Part shown: positions 7,557 to 16,426 of the stretch, piece by piece
Position numbering within the stretch: position 1 is the stretch's first letter
Layout: every line of letters begins with the position of its first letter
NCBI GenBank assembly: GCA_049649525.1
Contig: JBARZE010000002.1
Coordinates: 1-64,000 of the forward strand
Direction: 5' to 3'
From: JAAURB01 sp049649525
GTDB lineage: Bacteria; Cyanobacteriota; Cyanobacteriia; Cyanobacteriales; Microcoleaceae
Length of the DNA: 64,000 bases
Notes under the pieces: generated by a model
The model's database searches: none
What the model was told of the DNA's origin: nothing
What the model saw: only the letters and a program-made list of their open reading frames with translations
Program-made: the position numbers and the translations under genes

Positions 7557-8795
7557 ATGAAAATTGCCATTATTACTTCTGGATTTCTTCCTGTTGTTGA
7601 TGGAGTGACAGTGGGTAGCTATTATCGGCTAAAAAAGCTGAGTCAATGGGGACATCAGGTGCTGCTGTTTTGTCCAGATTATCAGGCTTTAGCCTCTGTT
7701 TATCCGGAGTGGCAAGAGCATACAGGTGAAATTTTACCAGGTGTGAGAGTGATTAATTTAGAAAGTACCTCATTTATGGGACTTGACTTTGAACGAAATG
7801 TGAATTATCGCTCTTATTCTGTGATGTTAAAAGCGCTGAAAAACTTTGCACCCGATATTATTCATGTCGAAGAACCAGAACGTCTATTTGTTGGTTTTTT
7901 TCGTGTGCCAGGTGTTAAGTTTGCTCAGCAACATAATATTCCTTGTGTGGCTTGTTTTAGAACAAATTTTTTAGAGTATGCAGATGATTTTTTTGATGTT
8001 CCGGCAATCATTATTAAATTGATTCAATCTTTATTTAAAATATTATTGAGATTTGTTTATAACTCATACGATATTACTTTAGTGCCGAGTGAAGTCACTC
8101 AGAAAAAGCTGGTTAAGCTAGGAATTAAAAATAGTAAATATATAGATTTAAATGGATTTGATTCTAAGCGGTTTGATTGTCTTAAAAAAGAGCAATTTTT
8201 TTTTGAAAATAACTATAGTATAAAAAATATTAATAATAAAATAAAAATAATTTTTGTGGGTCGGCTGACTCCAGATAAAGGCTGGAAATTTACATTAAAT
8301 GTTTATCCAAAATTAGTTCAACAGATTGATCCTGAAAAGATTGCATTAATTATTGTTGGAGATGGCTCTATGGGGACAGAAATTGCTCAAAAACTCTCTC
8401 AATTTACACCGTATGTTTATTTATTAGGTCGCGTTTCTCCCAGCAAAATTCCTGCTTTACTGATTAATAGTGATATTTATATTACAACTTCAGAAAAAGA
8501 AAATCGAGCGGTTACATTAATTGAAGCATTTGCTGCTGCTTTACCTGTTCTTGCACCTCGCGCTGGGGGTTTAGTACAAGATATTCAAGATGGGAAAAAT
8601 GGTTATTTGTTTGAGCCGCAAAACCAAGAAGATTTTATTCAAAAGTTGAAACAATTAGTGGAAAATGACTCTCTTCGTAAAGAAATGGGAAGTGAAGCCA
8701 GAAAATATATTAGTCAATACACTTGGGAATATACTGTTAATAATTTGCAGCAAGAATGGCAGCGACAAATTCAGAAGAAAATGAAACTTAGCTAA
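7557..8795 (+). CDS. GT4-family glycosyltransferase
   Basis: This is a retaining GT-B glycosyltransferase of 412 residues. The N-terminal acceptor domain starts IAIITSGFLPVVDGVTVG with the glycine loop typical of SqdX/PimB-like enzymes. The C-terminal nucleotide-sugar domain has GRLTPDKGW, then a GDGSMG turn, then EKENRAVTLIEAFAAALPV with the EX7E motif. The donor and acceptor cannot be read from sequence; a glycolipid or surface glycan is likely. The middle third (about 8000-8250) is notably AT-rich compared with neighbours, which could reflect weak constraint or transfer. Confidence 0.88.
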   Translation: MKIAIITSGFLPVVDGVTVGSYYRLKKLSQWGHQVLLFCPDYQALASVYPEWQEHTGEILPGVRVINLESTSFMGLDFERNVNYRSYSVMLKALKNFAPDIIHVEEPERLFVGFFRVPGVKFAQQHNIPCVACFRTNFLEYADDFFDVPAIIIKLIQSLFKILLRFVYNSYDITLVPSEVTQKKLVKLGIKNSKYIDLNGFDSKRFDCLKKEQFFFENNYSIKNINNKIKIIFVGRLTPDKGWKFTLNVYPKLVQQIDPEKIALIIVGDGSMGTEIAQKLSQFTPYVYLLGRVSPSKIPALLINSDIYITTSEKENRAVTLIEAFAAALPVLAPRAGGLVQDIQDGKNGYLFEPQNQEDFIQKLKQLVENDSLRKEMGSEARKYISQYTWEYTVNNLQQEWQRQIQKKMKLS

Positions 8796-8879
8796 GCTAT
8801 GATTATTTTAGATAAATTTAAAATCAATAGCAATAATATAGCGCTAGCAGACTACCGATGTTAATAATATTTGCCGCAA

Positions 8880-9623
8880 TTAAACTTGATCTAGATCGAC
8901 ACCTAACTCACGTAATTTAGCTGCCAATTTGTCAGCTCGTTGTTGTTGTTCTTCAGCTCGTTGTCGTTCTAGTTGAGCTTGTTCACTACTCCATAACAAT
9001 AAATTCCCGTTTCGATCCCACCACCTCAACCAAGTCGTATTTTGTCCGAGTCTTTCACCTTGCCAAGTGCCGAGAAATAGTTCTAATTCAGGAATCCAAA
9101 AACGCCCATTTTCATCGACCTTTTGAATCATATATTTCCCGTTTTCCAAACGTCTAATTTCTAAACTAACTTCATAAGGATCATAAGTGACATAAGTGGG
9201 AACTTGCAAAATATGTTCGTAGAAATAAAGCTTACCGTAAGGTGGAGTTGAACGAACCGATAACTCTCCGCAGTCTGTTTCCGACAAAAATTCCATGACA
9301 ATAGCCACAGGTGAACCTTCTAAATTGGGTGTATAACTTCGGCGAATAATTCCCGCCGCAACCGGTTGGACTTGAGGAACATAAAGCCAGTCCGGTGCCT
9401 TAACCACAATTTTTTTATTAATTGTAGTCACTAGCCCAAAATTAGAGCCAATTAACATTTCAGGTTGAATTTGTCCGGCAGCACCTAAGGCATCGGTTAA
9501 TGCCGCAGCGAGCAGGGGTTGCTGAATATTTTCCACAGGATCATCGGGTAAAACAAAATCGGCTGGCAACGCTTCCCAGGTAATATTGAGTTTCTTCTGA
9601 GCGGGGGAAACTTGTAAAACCAT
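8880..9623 (-). CDS. Uma2-family (DUF820) endonuclease-like protein
   Basis: This 247-residue protein belongs to the Uma2 group of restriction-endonuclease-fold proteins, which are greatly multiplied in cyanobacteria. The core has KAPDWLYVP (the PD motif) followed by the VAIVMEFLS segment that supplies the acidic position, and the YEVSLEIRRLENGKY strand pair. The C-terminus is a Gln/Arg/Glu-rich coiled coil ending in LRELGVDLDQV, typical of this family. The role is unproven; these proteins are often linked to mobile DNA. No partner gene lies alongside. Confidence 0.88.
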   Translation of the reverse strand: MVLQVSPAQKKLNITWEALPADFVLPDDPVENIQQPLLAAALTDALGAAGQIQPEMLIGSNFGLVTTINKKIVVKAPDWLYVPQVQPVAAGIIRRSYTPNLEGSPVAIVMEFLSETDCGELSVRSTPPYGKLYFYEHILQVPTYVTYDPYEVSLEIRRLENGKYMIQKVDENGRFWIPELELFLGTWQGERLGQNTTWLRWWDRNGNLLLWSSEQAQLERQRAEEQQQRADKLAAKLRELGVDLDQV

Positions 9624-9640
9624 AAAACTATATCAATCAG

Positions 9641-9668
9641 GAATTATGAATTATGAATTATGAATTAT
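9641..9668. repeat. Heptanucleotide tandem repeat, GAATTAT x4
   Basis: Four perfect copies of a seven-base unit lie between the Uma2 gene and the next gene. Short tandem heptamers of this type are typical of filamentous cyanobacterial intergenic DNA. Confidence 0.85.
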
Positions 9669-9889
9669 GAGTGAGATTTATAATTATAGCCAAACGTTTA
9701 AACTCTTTGTCTGTCTCATCTGCCTTGTCTGTCTCGTGTAAAGGAGTAATGAGTAGGGATTTAAATTATAAATGATGAGTTCTGAGTCAGAGTTATGATT
9801 GTAATCAAGGATTTTTACCCTTTGTTCCCCTTGTCCTGTGATCTCCCTTCTCACAGTCTTCTTCTTTTTTATAATTTAGGAAAATTCTC

Positions 9890-11191
9890 ATGTCTGCAAC
9901 TCTGGCTGTAATTGCTCACGACGGTAAAAAAAACGATATGATTCAGTTTGCTCAACGTCATCAAGCAATCTTATCTCGCTACCGTATCCTAGCAACGAAA
10001 AGCACTGGAGAACGGATTCAGACAGCCACCAATTTAACCATTGAATGCGTCCTGTCCGGCTCGTCGGGGGGAGATGCTCAAATCGCAGCTCAAGTCGCTG
10101 AAGGCAACGTCAGTGGGGTAATTTTTCTGATTGACCCGTTATCTGCTCAACCCCATGAGCCGAATGTCCAACTATTACAACGAATTTGTGCAGTTCATAA
10201 TGTTCCCATTGCCACCAATATAGCCACAGCAGAAGCCATTTTTGACCGTCTGCGTCGCAGTCAAATTGCTTATCTAATTTTTAATCCGGTTGCAGGTTCG
10301 GGGAACACTGAAGAAGATTTAGCGTTGATTAAAAAGCTGCTAAAACCTGCGATGGAGTTAGTGATTCAGCAGACTACACCCGATATCAGTGCGACTGAAT
10401 TGACCGCACAGGCGATCGCCGCTGGGCCTGATATTATTATTGCATCAGGAGGCGATGGTACGGTCTCAGAAGTGGCTGGAGAACTGATTGGCACAGATAT
10501 TCCTTTGGGTATCATTCCTCGAGGAACAGCCAATGCTTTTGCGGTGGCTATCGGAATTCCTGCACGGCTTAATCCAATTGCGAGTGCTTGTGAGGTGATT
10601 ATTGCCAATCAAACCCGCACAGTTGATGCCGCGCGGTGTAATGGTGAGCCGATGATTTTGCTTGTGGGAATTGGTTTAGAAGCAGAAACCGTTGAACGAG
10701 CAAATAGAGAAACTAAAAATCGTTGGGGAGTGCTGGCTTATATTATTGCGGGATTACAACAATTTCAAGAGCAAGAGCTGTTTGAAACAGAAATAGAAGT
10801 CGAAGGAGTAGTCAAAACGTTTCAAGCTGGGGCGGTGACCATTGCTAATGCGGCACCTTCAACCTCTGTGATGGCTCAGGGGTTGGGGCGTGTGGTAGAA
10901 GATGATGGGTTATTGAATGTGACCATTACTGCGCCTCAAACCGAATTGCAGGCAGTCACAGCAATGGTGGATTTATTGGGTTCGGCGCTATTGAGAACGC
11001 CGAGTCAACGACCTGATATTATTGGTTTAGAAACCAAACGCATCAAGGTGACAACAAAACCGCCTCAGAAAGTGGTGTTAGATGGAGAATTGATCGGCAC
11101 AACTCCTGTTCAAGTCGAATGTATTCCAAAGGGATTGATTGTGCTTGCACCCCCTAAAAATAATACCGATAATGAATCAACAGACAGTTAA
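9890..11191 (+). CDS. Methylglyoxal synthase-like / diacylglycerol kinase-like fusion
   Basis: Two domains are fused in 433 residues. Residues 1-125 match methylglyoxal synthase, which converts dihydroxyacetone phosphate to methylglyoxal: AHDGKK, TKSTGERI, SGSSGGDAQ and DPLSAQPHEPNV are readable, including the catalytic Asp region (GGD) and the His of PHEP. Residues about 135-425 are a YegS/DAGK-type lipid kinase: IFNPVAGSGN, IIASGGDGTVSEVAGEL and GIIPRGTANAFA form the ATP site. The fusion suggests a shared link to triose-phosphate or glycerolipid supply, but the physiological product is unknown. ATG at 9890 fits the MGS N-terminus. Confidence 0.9.
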   Translation: MSATLAVIAHDGKKNDMIQFAQRHQAILSRYRILATKSTGERIQTATNLTIECVLSGSSGGDAQIAAQVAEGNVSGVIFLIDPLSAQPHEPNVQLLQRICAVHNVPIATNIATAEAIFDRLRRSQIAYLIFNPVAGSGNTEEDLALIKKLLKPAMELVIQQTTPDISATELTAQAIAAGPDIIIASGGDGTVSEVAGELIGTDIPLGIIPRGTANAFAVAIGIPARLNPIASACEVIIANQTRTVDAARCNGEPMILLVGIGLEAETVERANRETKNRWGVLAYIIAGLQQFQEQELFETEIEVEGVVKTFQAGAVTIANAAPSTSVMAQGLGRVVEDDGLLNVTITAPQTELQAVTAMVDLLGSALLRTPSQRPDIIGLETKRIKVTTKPPQKVVLDGELIGTTPVQVECIPKGLIVLAPPKNNTDNESTDS

Positions 11192-11214
11192 AGCGATCTT
11201 GAATGTGAGTTATA

Positions 11215-12351
11215 TTAGGCTTTGAGTTTATGAGAAATAACGGGTTGCCAATTGTTTTGAGTCGATGAATTGACCGGAAAGACTCGTACAGCCTCTTCCG
11301 CCACAGAGACTTTAACTTGCATTCCCACAGGTAAGGCACTCCGGTTACGACTGCGAGCAATTAATTCTCGACCCGAAGGCACTCGTAAACTATAATGATG
11401 TTCTCGTCCGAGAAATTGGCGATCGCGAATGATAGCTGTGCCTTGATGATCCGGTTTGATGATAAAGTCTTCCTGACGCACCATTAATTCAACTTGCTCT
11501 AGATAAGTGGCATCGTCTTCTCCACTGGCAATAATATGTTCTGAATTGATGGCAAAATGACCTAATTCTGTTTCCCACACTTGACCTCTGCGCTTGGCGG
11601 GAATGAAGTTAGCCTGAGTCACAAACTCTGCCACAAACCGTGAAGCGGGTTCAAGGTAAATCTCCTCCGGTGTCCCCCACTGTTCGACTTTGCCGTTTCG
11701 CATCACCGCCACTTTGTCACAAATGGATAAGGCTTCTTCTTGATCGTGGGTGACAAAAATTGCAGATGTATTGGCTGTCTTGAGAATATCTCGCAGTTCT
11801 TGACGCAGTCTGAGGCGCACTTGCACATCCAGGTTACTCAACGGCTCATCTAATAGTACGATAGTCGGTTGAGGCGCTAAAGCACGAGCCAGAGCCACTC
11901 GTTGTTGCTGTCCACCCGAGAGTTCATGAGGATAACGACGTTCATATCCAGATAACCCCACTAATTCTAAGACTTCTGCGACCCGATTTTTTAGCTGACG
12001 AGAGGAGTTTTGACGAGTTTTGCGTAACCCGAAAGCTACATTTTTTTCAACGCTGAGATGGGGAAATAGGGCATAATCTTGAAAAACCATGCCAATATCG
12101 CGCTTTTCCGGCGCAAGCCAGCACCCAGGCGCTGTCACCACAATTCCTGCTATCGTAATATGACCTTGCCCGCACAACTCAAACCCTGCAATAATTCGCA
12201 GTAAGGTGGTTTTACCACAGCCAGAAGGGCCAAGCAGCCCTAAAATTTCTCCCTGCCTTAAGCTCAAGTTGACCGCATTAACAGCAGGCGGTTGAGTAGG
12301 GGAAAACCATTTACTAATTCCCTCTAAGTGTAAAATCTCAGAATGAGCCAT
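11215..12351 (-). CDS. futC: Iron(III) ABC transporter ATPase, FutC/FbpC-like
   Basis: This is the ATPase of a ferric-iron importer of the FutABC/FbpABC type. Walker A is GPSGCGKTT, the signature is LSGGQQQRVALARAL and Walker B is IVLLDEPLSNLD; the switch His is in VTHDQEEAL. A C-terminal TOBE-like domain (about 245-360) regulates the CUT1/Fbp subclass. It is divergent from the permease gene at 12514 with a Fur-like box between them. The binding-protein gene futA is not in this neighbourhood. A different anion or thiamine specificity is possible but less likely given the permease. Confidence 0.82.
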   Translation of the reverse strand: MAHSEILHLEGISKWFSPTQPPAVNAVNLSLRQGEILGLLGPSGCGKTTLLRIIAGFELCGQGHITIAGIVVTAPGCWLAPEKRDIGMVFQDYALFPHLSVEKNVAFGLRKTRQNSSRQLKNRVAEVLELVGLSGYERRYPHELSGGQQQRVALARALAPQPTIVLLDEPLSNLDVQVRLRLRQELRDILKTANTSAIFVTHDQEEALSICDKVAVMRNGKVEQWGTPEEIYLEPASRFVAEFVTQANFIPAKRRGQVWETELGHFAINSEHIIASGEDDATYLEQVELMVRQEDFIIKPDHQGTAIIRDRQFLGREHHYSLRVPSGRELIARSRNRSALPVGMQVKVSVAEEAVRVFPVNSSTQNNWQPVISHKLKA

Positions 12352-12385
12352 ATTTGAATTATTTTATTACTCCTATAAAAGTGCG

Positions 12386-12404
12386 CTTATTGAAAATCAT
12401 CATC
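12386..12404. promoter_or_regulatory. Fur-box-like site
   Basis: The 19 bases CTTATTGAAAATCATCATC match 14 of 19 positions of the Fur consensus GATAATGATAATCATTATC. The site sits between the divergent futC and futB genes, where iron-responsive repression is expected. Binding is inferred. Confidence 0.5.
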
Positions 12405-12513
12405 AAAAAGTCTATTCTAAATCATACCTGGTTTTTTAGAAACTCTTCTCATTAAGGTAATATGAATTTTGGTTGAGCTTATTGAATTTTATGATAGTCA
12501 GCGTGTTTGAATA

Positions 12514-14169
12514 ATGATTTTAAATGGAGAGTTTCGCTTTAATTTTTGGACATTCACTGTCATTATTATTGCCATCGCGATCGCTGCCCCTGTACTATTT
12601 ATTCTCAGTAGTATTTTCACTAACTCTAGTGCGGTTTGGAGTCATTTAGCTTCTACTGTATTACCCAATTATCTCAAAAACTCATTGCTGTTGATGGTGG
12701 GTGTCGGAGTCGGTGTTTTGGTCATTGGAGTGGGAACTGCTTGGCTAGTGACAATGTGTCAGTTTCCGGGTGCTCGAGTGTTTGAATGGGCATTGTTACT
12801 TCCTTTGGCCGCCCCTGCATATTTACTGGCTTATGTCTATACAGAATGGTTAGAATTTTACGGCCCCATTCAAACCAGCTTACGAAATTTTTTCGGTTGG
12901 AGTAGCCTGACAGACTATTGGTTTCCCGATATTCGCTCAGTCGCCGGAGCCATCGCCTTACTCACTCTCACGTTATATCCCTATGTTTATTTACTGGCGC
13001 GGGTATCTTTTTTAGAGCAAGCCACTTGTACTTTAGAAGCCAGTCGATCTCTGGGTTGTGGTCCTTGGCGCAGTTTTTTTACTGTCGCTTTACCTTTAGC
13101 CAGACCCGCAATTATGGCAGGTTTAGCCCTGGCTTTAATGGAAACCTTAAATGATTTTGGTACAGTTCAATATTTCGGGGTCAATACCTTTACCACCGGA
13201 ATTTATCGGACTTGGTTTGGTTTAGGAGAACGGGTCGCAGCCGCCCAATTAGCTGCTGTTTTAATGCTATTTATTTTAGGATTATTATTACTCGAACTGT
13301 GGTCGCGCCGTCAAGCGAAATATTATCAAAGTAGTAGCCGTTTTCAACCGCTAAATCCATTTAAGCTCAAAAACAATAGAGCTATTTTAGCTTTTATTTC
13401 TTGCTTCACTCCGATTATATTAGGGTTTTTGATTCCGGTAATTTTATTACTCGAAATGACCCTAAAAAACTTAAATACTCTGTTTGATCCTCGCTTCTTT
13501 GATTTTGCCCGTCATAGCTTAATACTTGCTTTTATCACAGGAATTTTAGCCATTATTGTTGCACTAACAATGGCTTATGGCGTGCGATTAAATCCAAATT
13601 TAGGGATGGTTATTTCTACTCGAATTGCAGCCATGGGTTACGCTATTCCTGGATCGGTAATTGCCGTCGGAATTTTAATTCCCATTGGACGACTCGATAA
13701 TTTAATCGATAGTTTTATGCGTTCGACATTTAATATCTCAACCGGATTAATTTTCAGTGGTACAATTATCGCTTTAATTTATGCTTATTTGGTTCGATTT
13801 CTGGCTGTTTCTTTCGGTGCTGTTGAATCGAGTTTAAGCAAAATTAAACCTAATTTAGATGAAGCCGCCCGTAGTTTAGGTCATCGACCCAGCAGTACTT
13901 TAATCCAAGTTCATGCACCGATGATGGGGGGTGGATTATTAACTGCTGGAATGCTAACTTTTGTCGATGTTGTTAAAGAATTACCAGCTACTTTAGTCAT
14001 TCGTCCCTTTAACTTTGATACCCTGGCAATTCGAGTTTATAACCTCGCCTCAGATGAACGCTTAGCCGAAGCCGCAGCGCCTGCTTTAGCGATTATTGCA
14101 GTCGGGATTATTCCGGTCATTTTTCTCAGTATAAAAATCACTCAATCGCGTCATTATCATCATCCCTAA
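12514..14169 (+). CDS. futB: Iron(III) ABC transporter permease, FutB/FbpB-like
   Basis: This 551-residue inner-membrane protein has about twelve hydrophobic segments in two homologous halves, the layout of FbpB-type iron permeases. Each half carries an EAA-type loop that contacts the ATPase: EASRSLGCGPWRSFFTVALPLARP in part at about residues 174-196, and DEAARSLGHRPSSTLIQVHAP in part near 450. It should move ferric iron delivered by a periplasmic FutA. It pairs with divergent futC at 11215-12351. ATG at 12514 gives a short cytoplasmic start before the first membrane helix. Confidence 0.82.
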   Translation: MILNGEFRFNFWTFTVIIIAIAIAAPVLFILSSIFTNSSAVWSHLASTVLPNYLKNSLLLMVGVGVGVLVIGVGTAWLVTMCQFPGARVFEWALLLPLAAPAYLLAYVYTEWLEFYGPIQTSLRNFFGWSSLTDYWFPDIRSVAGAIALLTLTLYPYVYLLARVSFLEQATCTLEASRSLGCGPWRSFFTVALPLARPAIMAGLALALMETLNDFGTVQYFGVNTFTTGIYRTWFGLGERVAAAQLAAVLMLFILGLLLLELWSRRQAKYYQSSSRFQPLNPFKLKNNRAILAFISCFTPIILGFLIPVILLLEMTLKNLNTLFDPRFFDFARHSLILAFITGILAIIVALTMAYGVRLNPNLGMVISTRIAAMGYAIPGSVIAVGILIPIGRLDNLIDSFMRSTFNISTGLIFSGTIIALIYAYLVRFLAVSFGAVESSLSKIKPNLDEAARSLGHRPSSTLIQVHAPMMGGGLLTAGMLTFVDVVKELPATLVIRPFNFDTLAIRVYNLASDERLAEAAAPALAIIAVGIIPVIFLSIKITQSRHYHHP

Positions 14170-14204
14170 AACACTAATTCTCCTGATTTTATCTCTAATT
14201 TTTG

Positions 14205-15176
14205 TTACCAAATTTCTGCGATATTTTCATGTACAATCTTGTTATCCCAATACTCATTATGAGCGGTCGCAATCCGATCTCCGACATCTGCATAAATATC
14301 TTTAATCATAAAGGCGTTTTGCATTAAAGGTTCAACAGGCCAGGAAATGATATCATCCTTATCCCAAAAATTAACCCAACGCGGCCCTTTTAAAGCACTA
14401 CCAAATATGGGATGATTTTGATCTAAACCATAATGACTCGGATTTAATTTACCACCATTGGCTAGAATTTGAACCACCGCATTACTCCGAAATGCCAACA
14501 TAGAAATCGGAGAACCAAACGTAATTAATCGACGAATTCGTAGCTTTTTATTTTCCGCTAAATGACGCAGTTTTTCAAAATCTTTGAGGGTATCAACATC
14601 AATTTCTTCGAGTTGAGTTTCGATAAACTCTTGTTCTTTCAGAATATTTTGAGGTGCAAATAGATAAAACAGAAAGTCAAACGCAACCACCGATCCAGCA
14701 CTATGTCCCATTAGCGTCAGAGAAATAGGTTTGCCCTCTTCCAAAGGTTGCTTAATACATTGCATAATTTGAGAGGCAACCGTGGCACGAATACTACTTT
14801 TCCCATCTCGAGAAGCATAATAAAACATATCTGAAAACCCTTTAATCATTAGGGTTCGCATTGTAAACAGCAGCATCCGCAGCGGGTTCCAGGTGATATC
14901 TTTTTCGTCTTTAATTTCGGGTAAAATTGCCTCAGCAAATCGATCTTGAGCTTCTGCGAGTAAGTGATTTCCATCCGGAAAAGCTTCATTATGATAATTC
15001 CATCCCCATTCCACATCGCAACGGCTCGACTTGTCCCACAGAGAACGGTTGGGAAACGGAGATCTCACCGCTTCTACGCCTTGATGCAGCATATTATAAA
15101 CTGACTCATGACTTTGATTGTTGTCTTGTGAAACGCCATGAATATAGATTAGGTGTTCTTGAATTGTGTTAGACAT
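14205..15176 (-). CDS. Alpha/beta hydrolase, lipase-like
   Basis: The 323-residue protein has an alpha/beta-hydrolase fold. The nucleophile elbow is GHSAGS (about residue 172), the oxyanion-side strand is IYIHG near the N-terminus, and candidate acid and base residues lie in WDKDDIISW and in the C-terminal AHNEYW. There is no signal peptide, so it acts in the cytosol. The large helical insert between strand 1 and the elbow resembles uncharacterised lipase or thioesterase-like hydrolases. The substrate is unknown. Confidence 0.75.
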   Translation of the reverse strand: MSNTIQEHLIYIHGVSQDNNQSHESVYNMLHQGVEAVRSPFPNRSLWDKSSRCDVEWGWNYHNEAFPDGNHLLAEAQDRFAEAILPEIKDEKDITWNPLRMLLFTMRTLMIKGFSDMFYYASRDGKSSIRATVASQIMQCIKQPLEEGKPISLTLMGHSAGSVVAFDFLFYLFAPQNILKEQEFIETQLEEIDVDTLKDFEKLRHLAENKKLRIRRLITFGSPISMLAFRSNAVVQILANGGKLNPSHYGLDQNHPIFGSALKGPRWVNFWDKDDIISWPVEPLMQNAFMIKDIYADVGDRIATAHNEYWDNKIVHENIAEIW

Positions 15177-15469
15177 CGATAGTTTGTATGGAAAATATGG
15201 CTATAACAACCAGATTAACTGTCAGACCCAAATTATGTCAGTCACCTGTTTGAACGACAATTCTGTTACAACTAGATGTAGTGCTACTGCACGAGGGAAT
15301 CGGCAATTAATCAATTAATTAGATTTGAGCTGGAGAAGTTGCCCGGATCTGTTTGATTACCCTCATTGTTTGCGTGGGTAATTGCGGACTATTTTATGAT
15401 ACAACAAGAAAGACTTGACTCATGTAGAGTAAGATTTCTATAATGCTGTGAATTTTAATTGAAATATTA

Positions 15470-16411
15470 ATGGCTGGAAGCGAAACAGGGGCTGATATTT
15501 GGTTAAGTGATTATCTGACTCCGTGGGATGTTTATGCTCATGGTGTGTTAGAAATTTTGGCTTATCAAAAAACTGACTATCAAGAAATGTATGTCGTTGA
15601 AACCGGGATGTATGGCAAAGCCTTAATCTTGGATGGAAAATGGCAGTCGAGTACAGGAGATGAATTTCTCTATCATGAACCCTTAGTTCATCCTGCTATG
15701 ATTTTTCATGGACAACCGAAAACTGTACTTATTTTAGGCGGCGGAGAAGGGGCGACTACACGAGAAGTATTACGTTGGAAGAGTGTTGAAGAAGTGGTGA
15801 TGGTCGATATTGATGGGGAAGTGGTAGAAGCCTGTCGTCAACATTTACCCGAAATGCACGCCAATTCCTTTGATGATCCTCGGGTAGAATTGGTGATTGA
15901 TGATGCGTTGAATTATATAGAAGCCACCGATCAACGCTGGGATATTATTATTTCTGATTTGTCGGAACCCATTGAGTCGGGGCCATCATTTAAACTATTT
16001 ACCAAAGAGTATTTCGAGAAAATTCGCAGTATCCTTAAACCCGATGGCTTTTTTGTCATGCAAGCCGGATCAACTTCTGTGGCCCAGATGAAGCTTCATG
16101 TCCGCCTCGCCCATACCATGACCACTGTTTTTGAGCATACTCATTCCTACAGTAGTGATATTCCCAGCTTTGGAGAACCTTGGGGGTATGCGATCGCCTC
16201 ATCGAGACCCATTGACAGCCAACCCGATCCAGATGTTGTCGATCAACTGCTAGCGGAGAAAACCACAGGGGGTTTACAGATGTTGGATGGGATAGGTTTA
16301 TTGGGGGTTTTACAACAACCGCTGCATTTACGCTCACTCATTGCTTCTGAAACTCAGGTCTATACCTTAGCAGAACCCCCGAAAGATTTTGGTAAAGGCA
16401 TTCTCACCTAA
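15470..16411 (+). CDS. speE: Spermidine synthase-like aminopropyltransferase
   Basis: This enzyme should transfer the aminopropyl group of decarboxylated S-adenosylmethionine to putrescine or a related polyamine. The family signature is clear: an N-terminal beta domain, LILGGGEGATTREVLRW for cofactor binding, VDIDGEVVEACRQHLP, and IISDLSEP, which stands where active enzymes carry DSTDP or similar. The gatekeeping region therefore differs slightly (SDLSEP), so the acceptor could be another amine. The length of 313 is usual. The gene is convergent with the NRPS/PKS-fragment gene. Confidence 0.83.
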   Translation: MAGSETGADIWLSDYLTPWDVYAHGVLEILAYQKTDYQEMYVVETGMYGKALILDGKWQSSTGDEFLYHEPLVHPAMIFHGQPKTVLILGGGEGATTREVLRWKSVEEVVMVDIDGEVVEACRQHLPEMHANSFDDPRVELVIDDALNYIEATDQRWDIIISDLSEPIESGPSFKLFTKEYFEKIRSILKPDGFFVMQAGSTSVAQMKLHVRLAHTMTTVFEHTHSYSSDIPSFGEPWGYAIASSRPIDSQPDPDVVDQLLAEKTTGGLQMLDGIGLLGVLQQPLHLRSLIASETQVYTLAEPPKDFGKGILT

Positions 16412-16426
16412 CCCTAACCAACCGAG

